Below, piece by piece: positions 16,842 through 30,340 of a DNA stretch of 64,000 bases; the first letter of the stretch is position 1; each line of letters begins with the position of its first letter. The notes below the pieces were generated by a model. It worked only from the letters and a program-made list of their open reading frames with translations, had not been told where the DNA came from and searched no databases. The position numbers and the translations under genes were made by a program. The stretch is from Cymbidium sinense (Eukaryota > Streptophyta > Magnoliopsida > Asparagales > Orchidaceae): NCBI GenBank assembly GCA_021442155.1, contig JAKCPB010000361.1, positions 1-64,000 of the forward strand, in the 5' to 3' direction.

Positions 16842-18202
16842 ATGGGAACCCTTCGATAAATTAGTAATATTATAATGAACGATTAAACAATATAATAGAG
16901 AAGTAAAGATTGTGAATATCACTGCACTTCAAGTACCGGCATTGTTTATTCATGGTCTTGATGAAGTAATGGCGTGAATTAATAGAATTTGAAGAGGGTA
17001 CCATAGGTATTGCTCAATTTGGAATCAAATAATGTTGGTGTTGTATTAATGGGTGATGGTTTGATGATAAAAGAGGAAGCTTCGGTAAAAGCAGAAGAAT
17101 CGCCATCCCTGAGCGAGGCTTTTGGGTCGTGTCATAAATGCTAAACCTATTGATGGGAGAGGTGAAATTTCATCTTCAATCTCTAATTGAATCTCCGCCT
17201 GTGTATTATTTCGACGTTCAGATATGAGCCCCTTCAAACGGGATTTATTGCTATTGATTCAATGATTCCTATAGACGGCGGAGAATTAATTATTGGAGCA
17301 GACGGTAAAAATAGCCAGATACGATTCTCAATCAAAAGGACAAAATGTGATATGTGTTTATGTAGCTATTGGTCAAAAGCATCTTCGTGGCTCAAGTAGA
17401 CTACCTGAAGGAGGGGCAATGGAATACACTATTGTGGTAAAACAGCAGATTCGCCTACATTACAATATCTCTCCTTATACGGAGTGGCTCTGAATATTTT
17501 ATGTACCGTGAACGACATACTCAGAATTTATGATGATCTCTCCAAGCACAAGCTTATCGTCAAATGTCTCTTCTATTAAGAAGACCCCGTGTGAAGCTTA
17601 TCCAGGAGATATTTTTATTTGCATTCAGACTTTTGGAAAGAGCTAAATCAAGTTCTCGTTTAGGTGAAGGAAGTATGACCGCTTTACCAATAGTAGAGAC
17701 TCAATCTGAGACGTTTTATATTCACTAATGTAATTTCTATTACGATGGACAAATATTCTTATCTGGATCTATTCAGAATCGCCCGCTATTAATGTAGGTA
17801 TTGCTTTCAAGAGTAGTTCTAAATTTCAAATTAAAGCCATGAAACAAGTAGTGCAAATCAAAATTGGAACTAGCTCAATTTGCGTAATTAGAAGCCTTTG
17901 CACAATTTACTTTTGATCTAGATAAAGCTACTGAATCAATTGGCAAGAGGCCAACGACACGTGAGTTGCTTAAACAATCTCATAATTGGAAGACCGCATG
18001 CTACTATTTACACCGAACAAATGGATATCTTGATCGTTAGAAATTGGACAGTAAAGAAATTTCTCGTTGAGCACTACTTAACAAAGAAGAAACCTAAATT
18101 CCAAGAAATTCTATCTTCTACCAAGATATTCACCAAGAGGTAAACCCTTTTGAAAGAAGCTATTCGGAACGATTGAACTCTTTCTACTTGGAACAAAGAT
18201 AA
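16842..18202 (+). pseudogene. atpA: atpA, ATP synthase CF1 alpha subunit, broken
   Basis: The alpha subunit is normally about 507 residues (1.52 kb); here 1.36 kb. The start ATG at 16842 gives MGTLR followed at once by a stop. Islands include EPLQTGFIAIDSMIPI at 17225-17270, [14 protein letters not shown] near 17340-17375, GAMEYTIVV near 17415-17440, and the C-terminal EAIR and N/R-rich end by 18202. The nucleotide-binding P-loop (normally GDRQTGKT) is destroyed: near 17300-17320 the frame reads [10 protein letters not shown] because about ten residues' worth of codons are missing. No ATPase subunit can be produced. Confidence 0.95.
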
Positions 18203-18330
18203 ATGTAAATCTATTTTTATTATATTATTAATTCATATAAATTATTGAGAAAGATTTGATTCGAATCAAGGTCCTTTATAAAATATAGTTCTTCTTTTTT
18301 TTTTTATTCTCTAGAATAGATATCTAGAAA

Positions 18331-18401
18331 TAAATCCAATAGGATTTGAACCTATACCAAAGGTTTAGAAGACCTCGTCCTATCCATTAGACAATGGACG
18401 C
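18331..18401 (-). pseudogene. trnR-UCU: trnR-UCU, nearly complete
   Basis: Minus-strand sequence matches plastid tRNA-Arg(UCU): GCGTCCATTGTCTAATGG at the 5' end, anticodon loop CTTCTAA with UCU, and T-arm GGTTCAAATCC. The D-side has lost one base (GGACGAGG for GGACAGAGG), and the 3' acceptor strand ends GGATT instead of GGACGC, so the acceptor stem would not pair fully. The position next to atpA on the opposite strand is the plastid arrangement. I call it decayed because of the acceptor mismatch. Confidence 0.85.
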
Positions 18402-18544
18402 TCTTCATTCCTATTTTCACATTTTTTCATAAAAAAAAATGTGACGTATTTAGGGAATACAATAAACAATAAAAAGAAGGATGCATATCAAAAAGGATAA
18501 GGCATTTGTATACCCTATGAAGTTAAGGAATAAATAATATATAT

Positions 18545-19259
18545 AGGGTAGGAATCGAACCGATCGTTAGTTTGAAGGCTAGGGGTTATAGTCGTTGTTT
18601 GATCGCTTTTAACATCTCTAATTCAAAACCGAACATGAGATTTGGTTTCATTCTCCTTTATGGAATATCTATGTATTCCCATCATAGAAAATGAGATCCA
18701 TAACATCTATGTTTTTTTTACGAATGCATCTAAAGTTACTTGTTTTTTAGATGATCCCTATAAGAGGGAGATTCTATCAAATCTTTCTAGTCTCTAGTCT
18801 AGTTACTTCCCTTTTTTTTCTATTCTGGGATCCTAAGGAAAATAATTTTGTTTCTACCGAAATAAGCAGAGGGTTCTAGTAAACCAAAACCATCATTTTC
18901 TAGTTATTTGGCTTCAATCTTACCCTTTTCAAAAAATTGAAGATTTAGTTACGATTGAAAGTTTTGTACTATTATCCATAGATCCTTTATTCATACTCAT
19001 TGATTGGAAGAATTTAACCAATCAAAAAAAATTATGCTGACTCCATAATCCAATTTTTTTATTAAAATTGATTGACTTTGGATAGAAATCGTGAGAATGT
19101 ATATTCTTTCCTCAAATGTCCTATTGAGGGGTAAAGGATTAAATCTTTTAAGAAATAAAGTTTTTTATCGAATGGAATATAAAATATGAAAAAATGGAAA
19201 GACCCTTAACTATTGAAGTTGTTAATAGAATCACACTTTTACCACTAAACTATACCCGC
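18545..19259 (-). pseudogene. trnG-UCC: trnG-UCC with group II intron, decayed
   Basis: The 5' exon at about 19225-19259 (minus) keeps GCGGGTATAGTTTAGTGG, and the intron follows. The 3' exon at about 18545-18594 keeps TATAACCCCTAGCC and GGTTCGATTCC. The 3' exon reads CCTTCAAACTAACG where CCTTCCAAGCTAACG is expected, so bases are lost next to the anticodon, and the final acceptor strand is shortened. Order atpA-trnR-trnG is as in plastids. Splicing and function are not expected. Confidence 0.85.
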
Positions 19260-19834
19260 TACATAGCTACATATTAATTATATATTTCATATTAATATGA
19301 AATATGAATCAAATCTGAACCTCAACTTTCATTTAGAATGAAATTTGTTTTCATTGATGAATTTCGAATCTTATAATCTTATAAGAATAAGAAAATAAAG
19401 ACAAAAAATAGTAGTTTACTATATAATAGAATACTATTACTAGAACACTTTTCCTATAAATTTTAATAGAAAGACTAAATATTCTAATTTATACTCTAAT
19501 TTCCTATAATTACTATAGAATATATAGATAGAATATTCTATATTAATCTAGAATTTTTGAAAGAATTTCTCCATTAGAATCTTATATAATTTCTAATGGT
19601 TAGAATGGCAATGAAAATGAGTTTTCTTGTTTCAATAATAATTTTATTCGTAACAAAAAGAGTCCCGATTTAATACTTAATCGTGCTTTTGTAAAAATTT
19701 GTACAAAATAAAAGAAGTAAAGTATTCTTTCTATTGGAGAAATCTGTTTGATCATTGAAGTGAAGGAAAATAAAGATTGTTCTCAATCTTGACTTCACGT
19801 GGAAATCACATGATAAATTTCCCATTTTGAATGG
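19260..19834. other. trnG-trnS-GCU spacer
   Basis: Very AT-rich with many short repeats of TATAGAAT type. I see no gene and no clear regulatory site. Confidence 0.6.
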
Positions 19835-19913
19835 GGAGAGATGGTCGAGTGGACTAAAGCGTGGATTGCTAATCCGTGTATAATTATGCAGAGGTTCAAA
19901 TCCCTCTCTCTTG
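19835..19913 (+). pseudogene. trnS-GCU: trnS-GCU, decayed
   Basis: Matches plastid tRNA-Ser(GCU): GGAGAGATGG at the 5' end, GAGTGGACTAAAGCG in the D-arm, anticodon loop TTGCTAA with GCU, and T-arm GGTTCAAATCC. It is about 79 bases against 88. The long variable arm is shortened and altered, and the 3' end reads CTCTCTTGAC rather than CTCTCTTTCC. It lies between trnG and psbI, as in plastids. Confidence 0.85.
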
Positions 19914-20057
19914 ACCCCGATCACTTGATATTTTCAATTGGAATAATTTTCGATAGTTTCTTTTATAAATCTTTTATCTTTATTTAGCATCTATTCCATT
20001 TATTTATACATTTACCTATGAAAAATCAAGGAAAAAGTAAAATGAATCATCTCTTTT

Positions 20058-20163
20058 TTATTCTTCTTCACGCTGTGATTACTATCATTAGATAAGAATC
20101 CAAAGATGAAGAGAGAAACAAAGAATATTACTACTGTAAAACAAATAGTTTAAGAGTAAGCAT
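20058..20163 (-). pseudogene. psbI: psbI, photosystem II subunit I, frameshifted
   Basis: PsbI is a one-helix photosystem II protein of 36 residues. The minus-strand start MLTLKLFV is right, but one base is missing where VYTVV should follow, giving a stop. After that the helix FFVSLFIFGFLSND is readable in another frame. The C-terminal PGRNPGRDE is lost through loss of its GC-rich codons, although GAAGAATAA remains as the end. Length is 106 nt against 111. Confidence 0.92.
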
Positions 20164-20215
20164 TAAAAATCTCCAAGATAAGATCATTTTTTGGAAGGAA
20201 ATAGATCACCTATTT

Positions 20216-20245
20216 TACGACACACGCTATACACTATTTTGACAT
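20216..20245. repeat. 30-bp direct repeat, copy A (partner 22181-22210)
   Basis: The stretch TACGACACACGCTATACACT plus ten further bases is identical to 22181-22210. Copy A lies in the psbK-psbI spacer. Copy B lies at the edge of block II, just before petB, so it may mark the homology used in joining the blocks; that use is inference. Confidence 0.85.
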
Positions 20246-20595
20246 GACGCTCCAAATTTCTTTCTATTTTTAATGTAATATTATGAATAATATTTTATGA
20301 AAAATATTCGTTTTTTTTGTTACCAAAAATTTCTTGCCATATCCATATCTATAATTAGGTATTGTATGGGACCTTCTAAAGGAAAAGTCGAACAAAAAAG
20401 AATCAGATTAGCGATTAAAGATCAAGATCATCCCCTTCCCTTATTCAAATTCAATAATAAATACCGAATTTAGCTTTTGAATCGAGGGTTCCTAATGTCC
20501 AAACTTATCTAGAATATTATTTATGATCTTATTGATTAATCAAAATTTTATCTGTTTTTATCGAATAAATTTTGAATTGAATAAAGATTTCATTC

Positions 20596-20775
20596 TTATC
20601 GAAAACTTACATTTTGCCAAACAAAGGCTAAGAGAAGAAAAAATACAGGGATAAGCATAACGCCTACAATTGGATTGAAAAAGGCATAAGCTTCGCAATT
20701 TGGCTAAGAAGAAACTACTCGAATAAAGGGTAGAATTAAGACGCAGAGGCAGTTAAACTAAAAGATATTAAACAT
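20596..20775 (-). pseudogene. psbK: psbK, photosystem II subunit K, broken
   Basis: PsbK is a one-helix photosystem II protein (61 residues, mature form 37). On the minus strand the start ATG lies at 20775, then a TAG interrupts at codon 6. The mature part is readable as [13 protein letters not shown], then [11 protein letters not shown] and VSFR with a stop at 20596. Several codons are altered or lost. It sits between psbI and trnQ as in plastids. Confidence 0.92.
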
Positions 20776-21113
20776 AACAAATATTCTTTTCTTGTTATTC
20801 AAAATTCAAATGAAATTGAAATGATAATAAATTATCGATTGATTGAGTTGTTTTGAGGGAAAATTGAAAAGAAAAAGGCGAGATAAAAGAAAGAAATTCT
20901 TCTTTTCTTTGACTTCTACCCAATAAAATAAGGATACAAAGAATTCTATTTTCATACAATATCTTAATTGAATTCTAAGTAATGATCAATTAATCTTTTG
21001 ATTCTATATCCATATCCATTGTGTTGAATCCTAGCGACAACATGTCCTATATTTCTTTTGGTTGATTATTGAATAACCAATATTTATCTTAGTCTTTTTT
21101 AGACCAACTAAAA

Positions 21114-21172
21114 TGGGGCGTTAAGGCAACGAAGTTTTGGTCCCGTTATTGAGGTTCAATCCCAGTCGGTCG
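21114..21172 (+). pseudogene. trnQ-UUG: trnQ-UUG, decayed
   Basis: Keeps TGGGGCGT at the 5' end, TAAGGCAACG, the anticodon word TTTTGGTCCCG (UUG), and GAGGTTCAATCC. The D-arm word GGCCAAGCGG is entirely missing, and the 3' acceptor reads AGTCGGTCG rather than TCCGTCCCA. It is about 59 bases against 72. It marks the end of block I. Confidence 0.82.
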
Positions 21173-21956
21173 TTTGCATCCAAAACGAAGATTCTTTCTA
21201 TTGAAAATCTAATTCAACAATTTTCTGCTTAATTTTGGATACAATGTTATATCATATCTTTTTTTTTACTTTATTTATTAAATTATTCAAGTATTTTATT
21301 CTTCAATATTTGTGATTCCTTTTTGCGATTATTTGTTTTATAAGATGGAGATGGATAAAAGACCATAATTTTCATAATTTGAGGATTCTTTTTTTCTCTT
21401 TGATCTTACCTTACGAGACTTTTCTACTCCATAATTATGTTTTAAATTCAATGAAAATAAGAAATGAAAATCAGATTCAATTGGAGATGGCAAAAAGGAG
21501 TAAATCATAATATTAGAATCAGAAAATCATATTTCATAAATAAAAATGAAAAATATGTCATAATTATGACATAAGAATATATTGTATATTTTTCTTATTA
21601 AGAATATCTTATTATTTCATTATTTTTCATTATTTCAGATTATCTTATTATTTTATAATTGAATATTTCAATGAAATATAATGAAATATTTAGTTTAGTA
21701 TATTATTTAGTTAAAGTGGCTAAAAACTTTTAGCCATTCATGGGAAAGTAAATAGAGTTTCTGTTATTCGTAAATAAAATGAATAATTGTGACAAAGAAC
21801 TGAAGATAAAAAAGGTAGATATGATAGACTTTGAAATTGATGTTCCAAGCTAACCATAACTATTGCTATAAAACAACCCGTTGGAATTCCATAAATCCAA
21901 CGGGTTTACAAGGATCAGAATTTCCATGTAGAGATCATTTCCTTTGAGACAAGGAT
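21173..21956. other. Junction zone after trnQ
   Basis: AT-rich filler between trnQ and an accD scrap. It holds an inverted 28-base match to 882-909 (at 21781-21808) and a hairpin at 21875-21906. Words near 21881 and 21948 (TTTCCTTTGAGACAAGGAT) recur beside trnL at about 45978-45996. No gene was recognised. In a plastid, rps16 and trnK would follow trnQ; neither is seen. Confidence 0.55.
21875..21906. repeat. 11-bp perfect hairpin
   Basis: Arms AACCCGTTGGA (21875-21885) and its exact complement (21896-21906) flank a 10-base loop. It resembles an mRNA 3'-end hairpin, but no gene ends beside it here, which suggests it was moved from elsewhere in the plastid genome. Confidence 0.7.
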
Positions 21957-22018
21957 TATTTGGAGTTTGATCTCTGATCATACTTTTTTAGTTAGAAATA
22001 GTAATGGTGACACTTATC
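21957..22018 (+). pseudogene. accD: accD scrap, about 60 bp, plus strand
   Basis: About 58 bases are nearly identical to the 5' part of accD on the minus strand at 36421-36478 and translate as [18 protein letters not shown]. Before and after this the similarity stops. It is in the opposite orientation to the main accD. The following 100 bases (to about 22110) do not match the accD copy here. It is too short to be a gene. Confidence 0.78.
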
Positions 22019-22180
22019 GGCATAAAGAATATTCAAAATTAGACTCTGATAAGAATGAATCAAAAGGGTTAGTTCGTATAATTTACTAATTTTGATTTTA
22101 ATCACTTATCAGTGATTTTATCTCAATTAAGTCTCCCTACTTAATTGTATGAATTATTTCAACTACGGGGGCAGGTGCTC

Positions 22181-22210
22181 TACGACACACGCTATACACT
22201 ATTTTGACAT
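22181..22210. repeat. 30-bp direct repeat, copy B (partner 20216-20245)
   Basis: Identical to the repeat in the psbK-psbI spacer. It lies about 140 bases before the petB 3' end, at the left edge of block II. Confidence 0.85.
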
Positions 22211-22261
22211 CCCGCATTTTCATAGTAGAATGAAATATTCAAATTCTTCCTTGTCTATCGT

Positions 22262-22293
22262 AATTGTGCTTTTCAAAATAGAAAAGCACAATT
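22262..22293. terminator. 13-bp perfect stem-loop downstream of petB
   Basis: Arms AATTGTGCTTTTC (22262-22274) and its complement (22281-22293) enclose a 6-base loop. It lies 60 bases past the petB stop, where plastid transcripts often carry a stabilising 3' hairpin in the petB-petD spacer. The role is inferred from position. Confidence 0.6.
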
Positions 22294-22353
22294 CATAGCA
22301 AAGAAAAACCATATCACAAATTGAATATCAATCAATATCAATTTCTGCCTTCT

Positions 22354-23681
22354 CTATAAAGGACCCGAAATACTTTGCTTACGTATCATTGGAAAGTGCA
22401 TTAACATAAATACGGCAGTAAGAAGAGGCAATACAAAAGTATGTAAACTATAAAAATGAGTCAAAGTGGGTACCACACTAGCACTTCCACGTAAGAATTC
22501 TACCAAAGGTGATCCTATTATAGGAATAGCTTCGACGCCTGTTACAATTTTACTTGCCCAATAGCCAATTTGGTCCCGAGGTAAGGAATAACCGGTTATG
22601 CCAAAAGATGCGGTCAATACTAAAACTACCCTAGAAAGTTAATTCACGGGTTTTAAAACCCCGTAAGATACACACGAAATCGTGCAAGATCATCATTAGA
22701 ACCATCATACTTGCGACCATCGATGAACTGATCGAATTAACCAACCAAAGTTGGCCTCAGTCATTATGTATTGAACAGAGGAAAAAGCCTCACAGTTGGA
22801 CGATAGTAAAAGGTCATAGCAAAACCCGTAGCTACTTGTACTAAAAAAGTCAGTAATCCCCTAAACAATAAAATATATTGACATGAGGAGGAACATATTT
22901 ACTAGTTATATTATGCAATCGCTTGAATCTTGAGACGTTCCTCGAACCAATCATATACTTTATTGAGATAGGTAAACCAAGAAAGACTCCCCCTCTTAGA
23001 GCCGTATATGAAAATTTCATCTCGTACGGCTCAAGCCAAATCACACAAATACTGGTTTCAATGGATATGGAATAGAGAGTTTCAAACTTCTTGTGGCTTA
23101 CTTGACTTTGACCCAAAGATACGAAGTAAGAAAAATCCTCTCTTCTTTGTGATGATAATGCCAAGAAATACAATATCAAGTTGGCTCATCTATCTTTCTT
23201 TATGTTAATCATGACACCTCTTGAATCTTCTCTTCCTATCTTTTTTTTTTTTTATAGAATTCTCTTGTTGAGACCCTATGAATCAATTGAAACCTCAGAT
23301 TCATACTAGAACCACGATGATTTAAGAAAACCAAAGCTAAACTCAAAGGATTTCTGAGTAAAAACCATTTGATCATCACTTCTTCAATGAATGTAATAAC
23401 TCAACAAAATCTAGAGAAAGAGGTTTCTTTTGAAAGTATGAAGGAAAAAATTGTTTGATTTAGAAAAGACCTATTTCCCTATTCCATTTTTTTTAATCCG
23501 GTTGCGAGGTCTGAATAATTGGTATGAATCATAGTTCAACTATTTCTTTTTTTGATCTATTCTATATAGTCCGTGCTCCAGAGACTAGAATAAATATACG
23601 AGGTAGAATCATCTTGATAGAGATGACAGGTCCATTCTCTGTATTATCAATAGGATCAATTATAACAAGTCACACGCTCAT
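22354..23681 (-). pseudogene. petB: petB, cytochrome b6, copy 1, broken, with group II intron
   Basis: Cytochrome b6 (215 residues) carries the haems of the b6f complex. On the minus strand exon 1 is the usual six bases (ATGAGC, 23676-23681). The intron has domain V near 22998-23040 (GAGCCGTA with its complement). Exon 2 runs from about 22961 to the stop at 22354. Readable islands are [38 protein letters not shown], and the C terminus [12 protein letters not shown] to QSISGPL, which stays open for 87 codons. Deletions in GC-rich words break the frame several times. The petD gene that should follow is absent. Confidence 0.94.
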
Positions 23682-23847
23682 ATTCCGGAAATGAAATATC
23701 AAAATAAATAAATTTCACGATCGAACTACCAGAATGGTCTGTAAATCCAAGTCTTAGGTAATCTTAAGTTGAAGTATTCAGTATCTTAAGCATTAAGTAA
23801 GTATAAGTAAAATAATCTTTTTCCTAGGACTTACTAGTTTTTATGAA

Positions 23848-24069
23848 CTAATTAATTGAAATTCCATCTAGTAAAATAGATGAATTATAAATTTCTAAAA
23901 TAATAGATAGAAATATTACAAATAGAGCCATTGCAACTCCCATAAGTGGTGTAGTCCCCCACCCTGGAGCTACTTTTCCATATTCCAAATTCAATGGTTT
24001 CAATAAACTCCCTACGCCAGTTGATCTTGGCCCAGATCTAGAACTACTCTCAACGATTTTTGTAGCCAT
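23848..24069 (-). CDS. psbH: psbH, photosystem II 10-kDa phosphoprotein, copy 1, intact frame
   Basis: A 73-residue open frame of family length. It has the N-terminal Ser/Thr-rich region ([11 protein letters not shown]), [23 protein letters not shown], and one membrane segment [17 protein letters not shown], ending in LLDGISIN. In a plastid it would stabilise photosystem II and be phosphorylated near the N terminus. It differs from copy 2 (50590-50811) at seven residues, mostly by transitions. It sits between petB and psbN/psbT as in plastids. The frame is intact, but in this decayed setting expression is doubtful. Confidence 0.93.
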   Translation of the reverse strand: MATKIVESSSRSGPRSTGVGSLLKPLNLEYGKVAPGWGTTPLMGVAMALFVIFLSIILEIYNSSILLDGISIN

Positions 24070-24167
24070 AAATCCTCTTTCATTATGGGTTTAAATCTGT
24101 TGACTTTGTATACCATTCCGTTATAGTTGTAAATAAACAACATTATCGTGATCCTTTGTGATCTTGA

Positions 24168-24311
<144 letters not shown>

Positions 24312-24356
24312 TTGAAGTAATGAGCTCCAATATTAATATGGGGCTCATTACTTCAA
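24312..24356. terminator. psbT/psbN convergent hairpin, copy 1
   Basis: Arms TTGAAGTAATGAGC and its exact complement enclose an AT loop between the convergent ends of psbN (plus) and psbT (minus). The known plastid hairpin between these genes has this form. It starts one base after the psbN stop. Confidence 0.8.
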
Positions 24357-24369
24357 TGGAAATAAAAAA

Positions 24370-26829
<2,460 letters not shown>

Positions 26830-28850
26830 ATGCCCTTGGTGTTCCAAAAGTACCTTTTCTGAGTCCTGAGAGGAAGATGCAGCTTGGGTGACGAGTGCAA
26901 CTTGTTCAGATTGGTCATATGGTATTGCTTATCTCCCTCGATCGAATATTCTATGTTTCGCCAATCCAATAAATATATATTCATTTATTGAACCATCAAT
27001 AATTCAAGCGTGAAGCACAATAATTCCTATTGGGAATCAATATTATCAAATAAAATAATTGATGGTTTACTTGGACTGATAAAAGAAAGTATCCAGTCTC
27101 TTCAAAGAATACCAAATTGTAAATGGTAAGAGTAAAGGTAATAGAATGGGAGTGTAAATGTAGTAATCAAATAAAGAATATAAAAAGAAATTAGAAATTT
27201 CATTAAATTCTTAATAATTTATTAAATTCATTATTAATGAAATAGAATATAACTTACTATAAGAGAATCTATTTTGTAGAATATATAAGAATTACACGAT
27301 TATGCTTGTATCATAGAGACTTACTATGGGATAATTTTAAACTGCCTACCAATGAGTAGTATGATGAATACATCAATATTTTGGGAAAGGTATGAAAATT
27401 GAAAAAAAAGAAGTGGTACGGAATCATTTGACCTATATGCTCAAATGGGCAAATCTTCCTGAGTAGAACAAGAACCTAAAAGAATTGAAAGGGCCCATTC
27501 AGAACAAGAAAATGACATCGTAATTTGAATTTCGAAACAATACATCAATGAGAGGTTAGTTCAATAAGTTCATAAAATTCTTTTGATTTTCTACATTATA
27601 GAATATAGGAAGGGAAGGAGAGCAAAACTCAAAAAAAAAAAAAAAGAAATAGGATTGGAATCGACATTGATTTTTTTTTTCGCAATTCTTCAACCGTATG
27701 CATCCAAAGGTCCACGCATTTCCTCGTATACAATTTTGCCTAATCAACCGACTTCATCGAGAAAGATTACTTTTTTAGGCCAAGAGGTTGATAGAGATCT
27801 CGAATCAACTTGTTGGTCTCATGATATATCTCAAAGATAGAAGATGATACTAGGGATCTTTATTTGTTTATAAATTCTAGGATGGGTAATACCAGGAATA
27901 GCCATTTATGATACTATGCAATTTGTGTCACCGGATGTACATACAATATGTATGGGATTAGCTTCAATGGGATCTTTCATTGAGGAGAAATTACCAAACG
28001 TCTAGCATTCTTGTCGCCAATGAGTTTTTTTTTATTTGAAAAAAAAGAATACTATGCCTTCAGTATCGAATATGAATCAAATAAAGAATAAGTAATAATA
28101 GCATGGCAATTGACGATATGAACAAACTTTATTGTTTTTTTAACATGAGATTTTGTATCGAGATAGTAGTATGAAAGAAGGGTTATTCAATTTATTTTAT
28201 GACAAGCAATAAATTTCAGTCACAAATCATTATTCTTCCACACCAAGTCTCTTTCTTATTTTTATGTTATGAGAGAAGAGTTAAAAAAATGGAAAAATCA
28301 TTTGATCCTTCTTGATCCTATCAAAAAAAAACTTTGGGATTGCTAAACCACAGACGAGATAAATATATAAAGCAAAGTAACCATCATAGTATCTTTTAAC
28401 TACTACAAAAGGAAGGGTGGTAAATGGATCATTTAACTATTTGGATCGATAGGTTCTATTTATTCTTTGATAGAATAGCTTCTATCTAAAAGATAAATTC
28501 CATTATGTATGCAATGTACAAAAGATGCCGACGGTTGTTTAATTCTATTTTTATTGTTCTTTTGATTCCCCTTACTTTAATACTTTAACCCAATCGTGCA
28601 ATATAGATAAGAACCATTCATGATGTTATATCAATATCATTAGTTGATTCACCAAGCTAGTTCTTTTACGAGGCACAAGCAAGAATTTATTCTGGAAGCG
28701 AAGAACTATTGAAGGTTAAATAAACTCTCACAAAAGTTTAAAAAAACGCAACCCTTTATGGGTTATATCAAGATATGGAAAGGGATGTTTTATGTAATAA
28801 GCCAAGCTCAATCAGATCTGTAGCAAAATGATAATCGGGATTCCATATAA
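26830..28850 (+). pseudogene. clpP1: clpP, ATP-dependent Clp protease subunit, copy 1, broken
   Basis: Normally three exons and about 196-202 residues, forming the ClpP1 peptidase of the stroma. Exon 1 is about 26830-26894 (MPLVFQKYLF..., two indels), exon 2 about 27748-28012 and exon 3 about 28640-28850. Exon 2 has lost CCAGGCG and the GCC of the catalytic-serine region: the LAASMGSF motif reads LASMGSF. Exon 3 has lost the bases around the HQPAS histidine. The intron ends are also damaged (GTGCAAC at exon 1). Compare the cleaner copy at 53550-55700. Confidence 0.93.
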
Positions 28851-28970
28851 ATATACGAATTCCTTTTAAAAATTGGAATTAGAATAGAAATCATTCATAA
28901 TCATCAACCATCGGTTAAGATCGATCTAAACCAATCTATTCTATCTAGAATGAGATTCTATACACGCCAT

Positions 28971-29064
28971 GCCAACCATTAAACAACTTATTAGAAAAGC
29001 GCATAAATAAGAATGTCAGAATCTCCGCTTGAGGATGTCTCAAGGAACATGTACTAGGGTGTAT
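28971..29064 (+). pseudogene. rps12: rps12 5' exon, copy 1, broken
   Basis: The 5' exon of uS12 is trans-spliced in plastids to exons elsewhere in the genome. It is normally 114 nt; here 94. It keeps MPTIKQLIRK and the end ACTAGGGTGTAT, but the middle ([24 protein letters not shown]) has lost more than 20 bases of its GC-rich sequence. The intron-start GTGCG is also gone (GGACTG). Confidence 0.92.
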
Positions 29065-29749
29065 GGACTGCTCATTTCATCGAGTTTGAAAATGAAAAGT
29101 TTTATAGTATCAACGACCACTACCAATGAATTAGGATAGATATGAAAGACGCCTTTAATTGACTAGTATCTAAAAAAATGAAGATCTATAATCTACTTAA
29201 TTATGTTATGAATTTATGGTTTCTATTGGTGAAAATCCAATCACTCCATTTGAGATGAGAAGGAATTCTCCATTGGTAACAAATAGTTATCCATTGCTTG
29301 AGGAAAAGGTTATGCTCTATTCCTTTTCTTGAAAACGGACTAACAGGTCATACCTAGCCAACTTTCAATTAAATGTAGATAGATAGCTTTTTTTTGTGAA
29401 AAGGACTATTACTTTATAATTAGAATTAAAAAAGAATTCTAATTGAAAATGAATGGTAGAGCAAAGAGTGTGAACTATACAAGTTCACGATAAAATTCGA
29501 TGAAATGAAAGAAGACTTATAGAGGACCTCACCGTTTGAAGTTACCATGAAACGAGGAAACCCACTATTCTTTTATTTAGTAGCATTTTAATTTCTTATT
29601 TCAGAGATACCTAAGAAAGAAAAATCAAAGGTCATAGAAAACCATTGGAATTTATATTTTATATATGAAGAATCTTTGTTATTAATCAGGAGGAAAAGGA
29701 TGAAAGAAGAGAAATCAATTAGTTATTCAAGAAAATTTCATTTGATTCA
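29065..29749. other. rps12-rpl20 spacer, copy 1
   Basis: Intron start remnant, then AT-rich spacer colinear with 55946-56717. No gene. Confidence 0.65.
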
Positions 29750-30088
29750 ATGACGAGTTAAACGAGGATATACTCAGACTTCAAAAGTTATTTGCATCAA
29801 CCTTTATAGGCTCATTCAAGACTTACTGAACAACTACTCAACAAAGAATGAGCTTTGGTTTCTTCTCATCAAAAATAGAGGGAAAAAGAGAGATTTTCAT
29901 CATGGATCACTGAAAAATAACTCGTGAGGATAGGCTATTCTATAGTATAGCCTATTCATACACAATCTGCATAAGAGACATATTTCAATCGAAATACTTG
30001 CAAATAGCCTATCAAATAAGAATTGTTTTGATATTATTTCAAAGAAAATCATTAATCAAAAAAAAAAAAAAGAATACAAATCAAATAA
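29750..30088 (+). pseudogene. rpl20: rpl20, ribosomal protein bL20, copy 1, broken
   Basis: Copy 2 (56718-57095) has a full 125-codon frame. Here the start is ATGACGAGTTAAACG, one base short, so a stop follows immediately. The arginine-rich N terminus (codons for ARRRRKK) and the RLWITRIN region have lost several CG-containing words. It ends near 30088, 339 nt against 378. Confidence 0.93.
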
Positions 30089-30340
30089 AAGGAATAAAAG
30101 AATCTTAATTATTATACGACAAGAATGATTGAAAAGGATTTCCAGAATGGACTCAAGATAGAAAAAGAAATGAAGATTTGAGTAGGAATAAATGAACATC
30201 TTTCAAGAAAAAGATTTCTTCCCATTTTTTTTTATTTATAATTTTAGAGTTTATAATACAAGAATCAAATGGATTCTAGTTTTTTGAGCAAAATTCATAT
30301 TAATATGAGCTTGAGTTCATTGGACTTTTGAAGAGTCTAT

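Noticed and set aside
21114..22018. trnQ followed by an accD piece, suggesting legume gene order (50-kb inversion)
   Set aside because: The main accD lies directly beside rbcL (35256-38961) with a normal spacer and hairpin, which the legume inversion would have separated. The accD piece near trnQ is only about 60 bp.
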